Positions 55,161-63,347 of a DNA stretch of 64,000 nt are shown one piece after another. The translations under genes and the position numbers were made by a program. The DNA comes from Luteimicrobium subarcticum (lineage in GTDB: Bacteria; Actinomycetota; Actinomycetes; Actinomycetales; Cellulomonadaceae): positions 744,001 through 808,000 of the forward strand of contig NZ_PGTZ01000006.1 of the NCBI RefSeq assembly GCF_002798015.1, written 5' to 3'. The notes beneath the pieces were generated by a model. That model was not told the origin of the DNA and made no database searches. It saw nothing but the letters and a program-made list of their open reading frames with translations. The stretch's first letter is position 1. Every line of letters begins with the position of its first letter.

Positions 55161-55166
55161 TAACCT
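55161..55166 (+). promoter_or_regulatory. -10 box, leaderless DUF2277 gene
   Basis: TAACCT six bases before the ATG. Confidence 0.55.
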
Positions 55167-55172
55167 CGAAGG

Positions 55173-55496
55173 ATGTGCCGCAACATCACCACCCTGCGCG
55201 GGCTCGACCCGCCGGCGACGCCCGAGGAGATCGAGGCCGCCGCCCGCCAGTACGTCCGCAAGGTGACGGGCGTCCAGAAGACCAGCGACGCGACGGCCGA
55301 GGCGTTCGAGGCGGCGGTCGCAGCCGTGACCGCCGCGACGGTCCTCGTGCTCGACGCGCTGCCCGAGCGCCGCACCCCGCCCCCGACCGTGCCGCCGCTG
55401 CGACGCGCCGAGGTGCAGGAGCGCATCGCCCGCCGCATCGCGGAGCGCGAGGAGCACGAGCGGATGCACGAGCTCGGCGTCCCGCACACGCACTGA
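55173..55496 (+). CDS. DUF2277 family protein
   Basis: 107 aa helical protein beginning with the family's conserved MCRNI followed by L-R-G and an Arg-rich helical C-terminus (RIARRIAEREEHER). DUF2277 has no established function. It ends 11 bp before the stop of the convergent GH3 gene. The leaderless box supports this start. Confidence 0.88.
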   Translation: MCRNITTLRGLDPPATPEEIEAAARQYVRKVTGVQKTSDATAEAFEAAVAAVTAATVLVLDALPERRTPPPTVPPLRRAEVQERIARRIAEREEHERMHELGVPHTH

Positions 55497-55507
55497 GTCG
55501 TGCGACG

Positions 55508-57775
55508 TCAGCCCTTGATCGTGAACGGCGCCCGCAGGAGGCGCTCCTCGCGGGACGACGGACCGACCCGGAGCTCGAAGTCGCCCGGCTCGACGACGCG
55601 TCGGCCGGAGGCGTCGACGAGCGTGCAGTCGGCGGCCGGCAACTCGAGCTCGACGAGGCGCGTCTCCCCCGGTGCCACGTCGACCTGCTGGTACGCCTTG
55701 AGCTCCTTGTCCGCCCAGGTCACGGACGTCACGACGTCGCTCACGTAGACCTGCACGGTCTCGCGGGCCGGGCGGGTGCCCGTGTTGCGGAGCGTGACCT
55801 CGGCCCGCACGACGTCGTCGGCGCCGACGACCGGGTCGAGGACGCGCAGGGCGTCGTACTCGACCGTCGTGTAGCTCAGGCCGTCGCCGAACGCGAAGGC
55901 CGGGTCCTGCGTGAGGTCGGCGTACCGCGTCCCGTGCTGCCCGCGGACCTGGTTGTAGTACGTGGGCTGCTGACCCGCGTGCCGCGCGAACGAGATCGGC
56001 AGGCGCCCCGTCGGCTCGATCTGCCCCAGCACGAGCTCCGCGACCGCCCGGCCGCCCGCCATGCCGGGGTTCGCGGCCCACACGATCGCAGACGCCCGGT
56101 GCGCCGACGGCGGCAGCACGAGCGGCTTCGACGCGACGACCACCACGACCATCGGCGTCCCCGTCGCCTCGACCGCGTCGAGCAGCGCGACCTGGTCGCC
56201 GACCAGCTCGAGCGTCGCCGTCGACCGGCCCTCGCCGACCAGCTCGATGCGGTCGCCGACGACCACGACGACGTGGTCCGCGGCCTGCGCGACGGCGACG
56301 GCCTCGGCGATCAGCGCGGCGTCGGGCTCGGCGGGCAGCACGACCTGCGGGCGCGGCTGGCCGTCCGGGAAGAGCTCGCCCTCCGGGTCCGGCCCGACGG
56401 ACAGGACGCGCGCGCCCTCCGCGGTCGTGACCTCCCAGCCGGCCGGGACCTGTGCCCGGAAGCCGTCGAGGACCGTGCTCGTCATGGCGCGCGACCGGCC
56501 GTCCGGGTCCGTCCACACCGCCTGGCCGGACGCCGCGGCCCAGTCGCCGAGCTGCGCCTGGACGTGGTCGGCGTTGGGGCCGACCACGGCGACCGTCCGT
56601 GCCGGGGCGTCGGCGGCGGCGCCGGGATCGGTGGCGAGCGGCAGCAGGCCGTCGTTCGCCAGCAGGACGACCGAGCGGCGCGCGGCCTCGAGGGCGAGCG
56701 CCTGGTGCTCGGCGGTGCCGGTGACAGCGTCGCGGCGCGCGTCGTCGGGGTGGCGCGGGTCCTCGAAGAGGCCCAGCTCGAACTTGAGCGTGAGGATGCG
56801 CGTGACGGCCGCGTCGATCGCGGACTCGTCGATCCGGCCCTCCGCCACGCCGGCGAGCGCGCCCTCGAAGAAGCCCGGCGTCGTCATGATCATGTCGTTG
56901 CCCGCGCGGACCGCCGCGGTGGCGGCAGCCGTGTGGTCCGGCTGGATGTGCTGCTCCCAGACCATGCGTCCGACGTTGTCCCAGTCCGTGACGAGCGTGC
57001 CCGTGTAGCCCCACTCGCCCCGCAGGACGTCCGTGAGCAGCCAGTCGTTGATCGTGACGGGCACGCCGTCGATGGACTGGTAGCCGAGCATGAAGGTGCG
57101 GCAGCCCTCGCGGGCGACCCGCTCGAACGGCGGCAGGAACCAGGCGCGGAGCTGACGCGGGCTGAGGTCCGCCTCGGTGGCGTCGCGTCCGCCCTGCGTC
57201 TCGGAGTAGCCCGCGAAGTGCTTGGCGGTCGCGAGGATCGCCGTCGGGTCGTCGAGACCCTCGCCCTGGTACCCGCGGACCATCGCGGACGCGAGCTCCC
57301 CGATGAGGTGCCCGTCCTCGCCGAACGTCTCGTCGACGCGCCCCCAGCGCAGGTCGCGCGCGATGCACAGGACGGGCGAGAAGGTCCAGTGGATGCCGGT
57401 CGCGGCGACCTCGACGGCGGTGGCACGGGCGACGCGCTCGGCGAGGTCGGCGTCCCAGGCGGCGGCGAGGCCGAGCTGCGTCGGGAAGATCGTGGCGCCG
57501 ACGCCGAACGAGTGGCCGTGGATGCAGTCCTCGGCGACGAGCACGGGGATCCGGAGCCGGGTGCGCGCGACGTGCCGGTGCGCCTCGTGGATGTCCTCGG
57601 GGGCCGCGTGCAGGATCGAGCCCGCGTGCATCTCCTCGACCAGGTGCGGGACCCCCGTGCGCGCGTCGAGCTGGAGCATCTGCCCGACCTTCTCGGGGAG
57701 CGTCATGCGACCGAGCAGGTCGGCGACGCGGTCGGGCACGGGCAGCGCCGGATCGAGGTACGGCAGTGCGGTCAT
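55508..57775 (-). CDS. Glycoside hydrolase family 3 beta-glycosidase
   Basis: 755 aa without a signal peptide, so cytosolic. The N-terminal barrel carries KHFAGYSETQGGRD and the nucleophile Asp264 in LVTDWDN. The second domain and C-terminal fibronectin III-like domain are complete. Likely cleaves beta-glucosides or xylosides; the exact sugar is uncertain. ATG with GAGAGGA ribosome site and a long leader holding a LacI-type operator. The lack of an export signal suggests action on imported oligosaccharides. Confidence 0.93.
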   Translation of the reverse strand: MTALPYLDPALPVPDRVADLLGRMTLPEKVGQMLQLDARTGVPHLVEEMHAGSILHAAPEDIHEAHRHVARTRLRIPVLVAEDCIHGHSFGVGATIFPTQLGLAAAWDADLAERVARATAVEVAATGIHWTFSPVLCIARDLRWGRVDETFGEDGHLIGELASAMVRGYQGEGLDDPTAILATAKHFAGYSETQGGRDATEADLSPRQLRAWFLPPFERVAREGCRTFMLGYQSIDGVPVTINDWLLTDVLRGEWGYTGTLVTDWDNVGRMVWEQHIQPDHTAAATAAVRAGNDMIMTTPGFFEGALAGVAEGRIDESAIDAAVTRILTLKFELGLFEDPRHPDDARRDAVTGTAEHQALALEAARRSVVLLANDGLLPLATDPGAAADAPARTVAVVGPNADHVQAQLGDWAAASGQAVWTDPDGRSRAMTSTVLDGFRAQVPAGWEVTTAEGARVLSVGPDPEGELFPDGQPRPQVVLPAEPDAALIAEAVAVAQAADHVVVVVGDRIELVGEGRSTATLELVGDQVALLDAVEATGTPMVVVVVASKPLVLPPSAHRASAIVWAANPGMAGGRAVAELVLGQIEPTGRLPISFARHAGQQPTYYNQVRGQHGTRYADLTQDPAFAFGDGLSYTTVEYDALRVLDPVVGADDVVRAEVTLRNTGTRPARETVQVYVSDVVTSVTWADKELKAYQQVDVAPGETRLVELELPAADCTLVDASGRRVVEPGDFELRVGPSSREERLLRAPFTIKG

Positions 57776-57816
57776 GAGGGGTCCTCTCACGGCGGTGTGA
57801 ACCGGGACTTCTGCGG

Positions 57817-57832
57817 GTCGAAACGTTTCGAC
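57817..57832. promoter_or_regulatory. LacI-type operator of the GH3 gene
   Basis: GTCGAAACGTTTCGAC, a perfect 16-bp palindrome with the central CG typical of LacI-family operators. It lies about 42 bases before the GH3 ATG and downstream of the -10 box, fitting repression. No LacI gene is in the window. Confidence 0.8.
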
Positions 57833-57849
57833 GCCGGGGCTCGTGACTA

Positions 57850-57879
57850 CTGTAGAGGAATACTTACTGACCTGTAAGT
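57850..57879 (-). promoter_or_regulatory. GH3 promoter with a second inverted repeat
   Basis: On the minus strand TTACAG and TACAGT are separated by 17 bases, a good -35/-10 pair. ACTTAC/GTAAGT (57862-57879) forms an inverted repeat over the -35, a possible second regulator site. Confidence 0.5.
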
Positions 57880-58000
57880 CAGGTTCGCGGGCGACTTCCT
57901 GTGAATCGGGCCGCGGGAGACCGCGCGGACGCCCCGTGCAGGGTCTGTGCACGACCCCGGTCGCTCGCCGGACTCACAGGGGACACCGAGACTCCGCGCC

Positions 58001-58006
58001 TAGGGT
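58001..58006 (+). promoter_or_regulatory. -10 box, leaderless HAD gene
   Basis: TAGGGT seven bases before the ATG. Confidence 0.5.
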
Positions 58007-58013
58007 GTGACCT

Positions 58014-58802
58014 ATGTCTCCGGCAACCGTGGCGGCGTTCTTCGACGTCGACAACACGATCATCCGCGGGGCGTCGTCCTTCCACCTGGCGCGCGCCCTC
58101 CACGCGGAGGGCTACGTGCGCAGCCGCGACATCGCCCGCTTCGGCGTCGACCAGGCGCGGTACCTCGTGTGGGGCGAGAACTGCGACCGCCTCGGAGACA
58201 TCCGCTCCCGCGCCCTCGGGCTCGTCGCCGGCTGGTCCGTCGACGACGTCGCCACCCTCGGCGAGCGCGTCTACGACGACGTGCTCTCCGCCCGCGTCTT
58301 CCCCGGCACGCGCCGCCTCCTCGACGCGCACCGCGACGCCGGCCACCAGGTCTGGCTCGTCACCGCCGCCCCCGTCGAGATCGCCGACCTCGTCGCCCGG
58401 CGCCTCGGCGCGACCGGCGCGCTCGCGACCGTCGCCGAGCGCGCGGACGGCGTCTACACCGGCCGGCTGCACGGCGAGGTCATGCACGGCGCCCAGAAGG
58501 CCCGCGCTGCCCGCGAGCTCGCCGAGCGCGAAGGCATCGACCTCGAGGCGTCCTACGCGTACGGCGACTCGCTCAACGACGTCGCGCTCCTCGCGTCCGT
58601 CGGCCACCCCTGCGCCGTCAACCCCGAGCCGCGCCTGCGCCGGCTCGCCCGGTCGTCCGGCTGGGCCGTCGAGGAGTTCCGCAGCACCAGCCGGCGCGCG
58701 ACCCACACCGGCGTCCGCACCGCGAGCTGGGCCGGTGGCGCGTGGGTCGCGACCGTCGCCGTCCGGCGCGTGACCCGCGCCCTCGCCGCCCGCGCGCACT
58801 GA
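58014..58802 (+). CDS. HAD-IB family phosphatase (SerB-like)
   Basis: 262 aa. Motif I FFDVDNTI (Asp11, Asp13), motif II TAAP, and motif III-IV GDSLNDVALL are complete, with a helical cap. The family covers phosphoserine and lysophosphatidate-type phosphatases; the substrate here is not evident. The last 30 residues are basic and hydrophobic and might touch membrane. Confidence 0.88.
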   Translation: MSPATVAAFFDVDNTIIRGASSFHLARALHAEGYVRSRDIARFGVDQARYLVWGENCDRLGDIRSRALGLVAGWSVDDVATLGERVYDDVLSARVFPGTRRLLDAHRDAGHQVWLVTAAPVEIADLVARRLGATGALATVAERADGVYTGRLHGEVMHGAQKARAARELAEREGIDLEASYAYGDSLNDVALLASVGHPCAVNPEPRLRRLARSSGWAVEEFRSTSRRATHTGVRTASWAGGAWVATVAVRRVTRALAARAH

Positions 58803-58819
58803 CGTCCCGGGGCCCCGCG

Positions 58820-59194
58820 TTCGTGACGCCGAGCACCACAGCCCCCCGCGCCGTTCGTGACGCCGAGCACCACAGCCCCCGCGCCGCTCACGAGCCCGCG
58901 CGGCGTTCGTGACGCCACCCACCACAGCCGCCCGCGAGGGACCGCCGCCACACCTCCCGCACGACGACGAGGCGCCATATTCCGGCGCCGGTCGGTGCTT
59001 CGAGGGACGTCCGGAGCGGCGCTCGGGTGCTCGGCGTCACGACAGCCGACGCCCGACGCATCCCGTCGACGTACCCGAGCGGGCGGCTGTGGTGCTCGGC
59101 GTCACGAACACCCCCTCGCGGCCGCGCGCCGCAGGCCACCACTCCGCGCCGTCTCGACCGCACCGCCGCGGGCTGTGGTGCTCGGCGTCACCAA
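58820..59194. repeat. Cluster of dispersed 24-bp repeats, three forward then three inverted
   Basis: Forward copies at 58820-58843, 58854-58877 and 58906-58929 (TTCGTGACGCCGAGCACCAC core). Inverted copies at 59026-59042 (partial), 59085-59108 and 59171-59194. The same element forms a hairpin at 36357-36415. No gene is seen in 58803-59312; the stretch 58930-59025 holds nothing recognisable. Confidence 0.75.
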
Positions 59195-59248
59195 GACCGG
59201 CCACCACGCTACGAAGTCCGGCCCCGTCAGCGCCCCGGGACGCACGAA

Positions 59249-59305
59249 GGGCCCGACCGCAGTGCGGTCGAGCCCTCGCTCGGCGTCCAGCGCCCTGACG
59301 GGCGC
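59249..59305 (-). terminator. Two hairpins downstream of bS22
   Basis: GCGCCC-TGAC-GGGCGC (59290-59305) just after the bS22 stop, then an almost perfect 13-bp pair at 59249-59261 and 59263-59275. Confidence 0.6.
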
Positions 59306-59312
59306 GGGAGGC

Positions 59313-59411
59313 TTACTTCTTGTTGCGACGCTGGTGGCGCGTCTTGCGAAGCAGCTTGCGGTGCTTCTTCTTCGCCATGCGCTTGCGGCGCTTCTTGATG
59401 ACGGAGCCCAT
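59313..59411 (-). CDS. 30S ribosomal protein bS22 (AURKAIP1/COX24 domain)
   Basis: 32 aa, almost all Lys/Arg: begins MGSVIKKRRKRMAKKKHRKL and ends RRNKK. It matches the tiny actinobacterial ribosomal protein known from mycobacterial 30S structures. The ATG has GAGGA upstream. A candidate -10 TAGGCT lies about 145 bases upstream on the minus strand. It is a standalone gene, easily missed because of size. Confidence 0.92.
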   Translation of the reverse strand: MGSVIKKRRKRMAKKKHRKLLRKTRHQRRNKK

Positions 59412-59584
59412 GGGTCCTCGCAATGATCGACGGTGTTCTCGGCAGGTCGTCCGATCGGGCCGAGCCACGCGCCGAGGTCTGACCGAGGGGCCTGACCACG
59501 AGCCTGCGCGGCCGAGACGAACCGAGCCGAGACGAAATCCATCCCTAGCCTACCTGGTGCCCCAGCACCGGGAGAAACCAGCAC

Positions 59585-59601
59585 CCCCCGCGAGGCCGGG
59601 G
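59585..59601 (-). terminator. Hairpin after the deacetylase gene
   Basis: CCCC and GGGG-type arms around GCGAGGC directly after the stop at 59605; a second small hairpin GGTGC-CCCA-GCACC lies at 59559-59572. Confidence 0.4.
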
Positions 59602-59604
59602 ACC

Positions 59605-60798
59605 TCAGTCCAGCAACGGATCGAGGCCCAGGTACGGGAACACCGCACGCCGCGTGGCGACGATCGCCCGGTCGAGCTCGTCCGCCGGATCGAACCCGCT
59701 CGACCAGGGCCGGAACTCGACGGGGTGGTCGCCCATGCGGGCGGGCGCGTCCTCGCCGGCGCCGGCCGACACGGCGTCGCGCCAGTCCTGCGGCAGCGGG
59801 GTCGCCGGGTCGAGGGGGGCGTGCACGACCTCCGCGACGACGTTGGCCCACGCGCGCGGCACCACGTTGATCACCGCGTAGCCACCGCCGCCCAGCGCGA
59901 CCCAACGGCCGTCGGCGACCTCGTGCGCGAGCGCGTGCACCCGCTGGAGGGCGTCGCGCTGCGCGTCCACGCCGACACGCAGGTCGGTCAACGGGTCGAG
60001 CGCGTGCGCGTCGCACCCGTGCTGGCTCACGACGGCCTGCGGCTCGAACGCGCGCAGCACCGGCGGGAGCACCGCGTCGACCGCGCGCAGGAAGGCGCGG
60101 CCGTCCGAGCGCGGCGGGAGGGCGACGTTGACGGCGGTCCCCTCGGCGCGCGGACCGCCGACGTCCGTCGGGTAGCCCGTGCCGGGGAACAGCGTCCGTC
60201 CGCTCTGGTGGACGGAGAACGTCAGGACGCGCGGGTCGTCCCAGAACACCGACTCGACGCCGTCGCCGTGGTGTGCGTCCAGGTCGACGTAGGCGACGCG
60301 CTCGGCGCCCTCGTCGAGCAGGCGTTGCACCGCACCGGCGGCGTCGTTGTAGATGCAGAACCCGGACGCGGCGTCCCGCTTGGCGTGATGCATCCCGCCC
60401 GCGATGTTCACCGCGTGCTCCGCGTGGCCCTTCCAGACGGCCGACGCGGCGAGCAGCGAGCCTTCGAAGATGCGTGCCGCGGCCTCGTGCATGCCCGGGA
60501 AGACGGGGTCGTCGTCGGTGCCCAGGCCACGCAGCGGATCCGTCACGCCGCGCTCGGACGCCTCGCGCACCGCGGCGACGAACCGCGGGTCGTGCACGGT
60601 CGCGAGCGCGGCGTCGTCGGCGGGGGCGGGGTCGACCTCGCGGACGCCCGGAGCGTCCAGCAGGCCGAGGCCGCGGACGAGTCGCATCGTGAGGAGGAGG
60701 CGTGTCGGCGCCATCGGGTGGCCCGGTCCGAAGTCGTAGCCCAGCAGCTCGGGGCTCCACACCACGAGGGAGGAGGGCGCGTCGACGGGTTCCGGCAC
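59605..60798 (-). CDS. AcuC/class I HDAC-like deacetylase
   Basis: 397 aa arginase-fold zinc deacetylase. Active-site GGMHHAKRDAASGFC, zinc ligands in YVDLDAHHGDGV, GTGYPTDVG and GGGGYAV are present. Bacterial AcuC removes acetyl groups from acetyl-CoA synthetase; other small substrates are possible. The GTG start has TAGCGT seven bases upstream. Divergent from trkH. Confidence 0.92.
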   Translation of the reverse strand: MPEPVDAPSSLVVWSPELLGYDFGPGHPMAPTRLLLTMRLVRGLGLLDAPGVREVDPAPADDAALATVHDPRFVAAVREASERGVTDPLRGLGTDDDPVFPGMHEAAARIFEGSLLAASAVWKGHAEHAVNIAGGMHHAKRDAASGFCIYNDAAGAVQRLLDEGAERVAYVDLDAHHGDGVESVFWDDPRVLTFSVHQSGRTLFPGTGYPTDVGGPRAEGTAVNVALPPRSDGRAFLRAVDAVLPPVLRAFEPQAVVSQHGCDAHALDPLTDLRVGVDAQRDALQRVHALAHEVADGRWVALGGGGYAVINVVPRAWANVVAEVVHAPLDPATPLPQDWRDAVSAGAGEDAPARMGDHPVEFRPWSSGFDPADELDRAIVATRRAVFPYLGLDPLLD

Positions 60799-60805
60799 GC
60801 GCCCC

Positions 60806-60811
60806 ACGCTA
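60806..60811 (-). promoter_or_regulatory. -10 box, leaderless deacetylase gene
   Basis: TAGCGT on the minus strand, seven bases before the GTG. Confidence 0.5.
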
Positions 60812-60907
60812 GTCTGCCGTGGCGAACGCGGCGAAAGACGGGCACCGTGACCGTACGGGCGGCCGTCCGGCGACCGCACGGAACGCACCTCGGCGAGGGA
60901 GGACACG

Positions 60908-62296
60908 TTGACCAGCCTCGCGACCTCCCGCGTGAGCTCGAGCTTCCGGACCACGCGCGGCGTGATCGACCGGGTGGCCCGCCACTCCCCCGCCCGGCTC
61001 GCCGTCGCGTCGTTCGCGGGCGTGATCGTCGTCTTCACGATCCTGCTGTGCACGCCATGGGCCGCCCGGAGCGGGCGGGGCGCCCCGTTCGTCGACGCCC
61101 TGTTCACGGCGACGTCCGCGGTGTGCGTCACGGGCCTGACGGTCGTCGACACCGGGACCTACTGGTCGACAGCAGGGCAGGTCGTGATCCTGCTCGGCAT
61201 CAAGGTCGGCGGCCTCGGCGTCATGACCCTCGCGTCGATCCTCGGACTCGCGGTCTCGCGGCGCCTGGGTCTCACGCAGCGCATGCTGGCCGCGACCGAG
61301 GTCAAGACGAGCCGGCTCGGCGAGGTCGGTTCGCTGCTGCGGGTCGTCATCGTGACGTCCACCGCGATCGAGCTGCTGCTCGCGGTCTGGCTGTTCCCGC
61401 GGTTCCTCCTGCTGCACCAGGGCGTCGGGTCGGCCGCGTGGCACTCCGTGTTCTACGGGGTGTCCGCGTTCAACAACGCCGGTTTCGTGCCGACCGCCGA
61501 CGGGCTGGCCGGCCACGCGGGCGACTGGGGTCTGTGCCTGCCCATCGCGTTCGGGGTCTTCGTCGGATCGCTCGGCTTCCCCGTCATCCTCAACCTCATG
61601 CGCAACCGGCGCCGCGTCGACCGCTGGTCGCTCCACGCCAAGCTGACGATCACCACGGGGTTGGCGCTCGTCGCCGCCGGCGCCGTCCTCTTCCTGGCGT
61701 TCGAGTGGGGCAACCCGGGGACCTTCGGCCCGCTGGGCGTCGGGGACAAGGTGATCGCCGCAGTGTTCCAGGGCGTGATGCCGCGCTCGGGAGGCTTCTC
61801 GACCGTCGACGTCGGGTCGATGCACGAGACGAGCTGGCTCATCGGCGACGCCCTGATGTTCGTCGGCGGCGGCAGCGCGTCCACCGCGGGCGGCATCAAG
61901 GTGACGACGCTCGCCGTGATGCTGCTCGCGATCCGCGCCGAGGCCCGGGGTGACCGGGACATCGAGGCGTTCGACCGGCGCATCCCCCCGGACACCGTCC
62001 GGCTCGCGATCGCGGTGACGTTCATCGGCGCGACCATCGTGCTCGTGTCGTCGCTCCTGCTCCTCGAGATCACCGGTCTGACGCTCGACCGCGTGCTCTA
62101 CGAGGCGATCTCCGCGTTCGCGACCGTCGGCCTGTCCACGGGCATCACCCCTGGACTGCCGGAGCCCGCGAAGTACGTCCTGGTCGCCCTGATGTTCGTG
62201 GGGCGCACCGGGACGATGACCCTCGCTGCGGCGCTCGCCCTGCGCAGCCGCCGCCGCGTCATCCGGATGCCCGAGGAGAGGCCGATCATTGGCTGA
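60908..62296 (+). CDS. TrkH/KtrB potassium channel subunit
   Basis: 462 aa with the four pore loops: SAVCVTGLTVVDTG, SAFNNAGFVP, VMPRSGGFSTVDVG and FATVGLSTGITP, each with a filter Gly. Forms the membrane pore for potassium uptake. The TTG start has GAGGGAGGA four to five bases upstream; no ATG or GTG gives a complete first helix. Its end overlaps the TrkA gene by 8 bp. Confidence 0.93.
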   Translation: MTSLATSRVSSSFRTTRGVIDRVARHSPARLAVASFAGVIVVFTILLCTPWAARSGRGAPFVDALFTATSAVCVTGLTVVDTGTYWSTAGQVVILLGIKVGGLGVMTLASILGLAVSRRLGLTQRMLAATEVKTSRLGEVGSLLRVVIVTSTAIELLLAVWLFPRFLLLHQGVGSAAWHSVFYGVSAFNNAGFVPTADGLAGHAGDWGLCLPIAFGVFVGSLGFPVILNLMRNRRRVDRWSLHAKLTITTGLALVAAGAVLFLAFEWGNPGTFGPLGVGDKVIAAVFQGVMPRSGGFSTVDVGSMHETSWLIGDALMFVGGGSASTAGGIKVTTLAVMLLAIRAEARGDRDIEAFDRRIPPDTVRLAIAVTFIGATIVLVSSLLLLEITGLTLDRVLYEAISAFATVGLSTGITPGLPEPAKYVLVALMFVGRTGTMTLAAALALRSRRRVIRMPEERPIIG

Positions 62297-63041
62297 CAAC
62301 GACGCCGACCGCTTGCCCCCGACGATGTCGGTCCCCCGCGTGCTGCTGCCCGACGAGAGGACCAGCGGCCGGGACCGCAAGAAGGTGAACCCCCGCGACA
62401 GCGGCGTGCTCGTCGTCGGGCTGGGACGGTTCGGCCAGTCCCTCGCGACGACGCTCGACCGGAGCGGCCAGGACGTCCTCGTCGCCGAGAAGGACCCGGA
62501 CCTCGTCGCGCAGTGGTCGGGCCGCGTGCCGATCGTCGAGGCGGACGTCGCGAACCCCGAGGCGCTCGAACAGCTCGGGGCCCGCGACTTCTCCATCGCC
62601 GTCGTCGCCGTGGGGACGGCCCTCGAGGCGTCCGTCCTGATCACCGGCAACCTCGTCGACATCGGGACGCCGCAGATCTGGGCCAAGGCCGTGTCCGTCG
62701 AGCACGGACGGATCCTGCAGCGCATCGGCGCGCACCACGTCGTCTTCCCCGAGCACGACGCCGGCAAGCGCGTCGCGCACCTCGTGTCCGGCAAGCTGCT
62801 CGACTACATCGAGGTCGAGGACGGGTTCACGATCGTCAAGATGCGCCCGCCGGCGGAGACGCACGGGTTCACGCTCGCGCAGGCAGGCATCCGCACGAAG
62901 TACGGCGTGACCGTGATCGGCGTGAAGTCGCCCGGGGTGGACTTCCAGTACGCGACGCCCGAGACACGCATCGCGCCGACCGACCTGCTCGTCGTGTCGG
63001 GGCCCGCGGAGCTGCTGGAGCGGTTCGGCGCCCGCCCGTAG
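62289..63041 (+). CDS. TrkA/KtrA regulatory subunit (RCK domain)
   Basis: 250 aa. An N-terminal extension of 37 residues, then an RCK_N Rossmann domain (VLVVGLGRFGQSLATTL, acidic residue in VAEKD) and RCK_C domain. It binds nucleotide and gates the TrkH pore. TTG start within the trkH end, with GAGGAGAGG upstream. ATG at 62325 is an alternative. Confidence 0.92.
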   Translation: MADNDADRLPPTMSVPRVLLPDERTSGRDRKKVNPRDSGVLVVGLGRFGQSLATTLDRSGQDVLVAEKDPDLVAQWSGRVPIVEADVANPEALEQLGARDFSIAVVAVGTALEASVLITGNLVDIGTPQIWAKAVSVEHGRILQRIGAHHVVFPEHDAGKRVAHLVSGKLLDYIEVEDGFTIVKMRPPAETHGFTLAQAGIRTKYGVTVIGVKSPGVDFQYATPETRIAPTDLLVVSGPAELLERFGARP

Positions 63042-63063
63042 GTTCCGTGGGAGGGGTGCGGGC

Positions 63064-63333
63064 GTCAACCACGACCGGTTGGCGCGGCCCTCGGGTCAAC
63101 CATGACCCTCCGGCGCCGGCCGCAGGTCAACCACGACCGCGCTGAGACGGTTGGACGCGGTCTCCCCCGCGTCACGCCGCGGTGCTCAGGCCCCGGAGCG
63201 CTCGGCACCGGGAGTCTTGGCCCCCTCGACGGTCGTGGCTGCCCCGAGCGCCGCGCCAACCGGTCGTGGCTGTCCCGAGCGCCGCGCCAACCGGTCGTGG
63301 CTGACGCTCGGCCCACGCAGACCCGTCGTGGCT
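63064..63333. repeat. Facing arrays of a 31-bp tandem repeat
   Basis: Three forward units begin at 63064, 63095 and 63126 (GTCAACCACGACCGG start). Four inverted units begin at 63231, 63262, 63293 and 63324 (GGTCGTGGCTG start). Spacing is exactly 31 bp throughout with no spacers. The transcript would fold into a long stem. The region lies between convergent trkA and isochorismatase genes. Confidence 0.8.
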
Positions 63334-63347
63334 GACGCCCGCGACCG

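Noticed and set aside
58930-59312. Small genes in the repeat-containing gap
   Set aside because: Open frames exist in several phases but without ribosome sites or recognisable protein features.
63064-63333. Possible CRISPR array
   Set aside because: The 31-bp units are directly contiguous, change orientation, and have no unique spacers or cas genes.
63102-63335. 77-aa and 112-aa open frames across the 31-bp repeats
   Set aside because: They run through repeat DNA with no ribosome site; reading is explained by the repeats.
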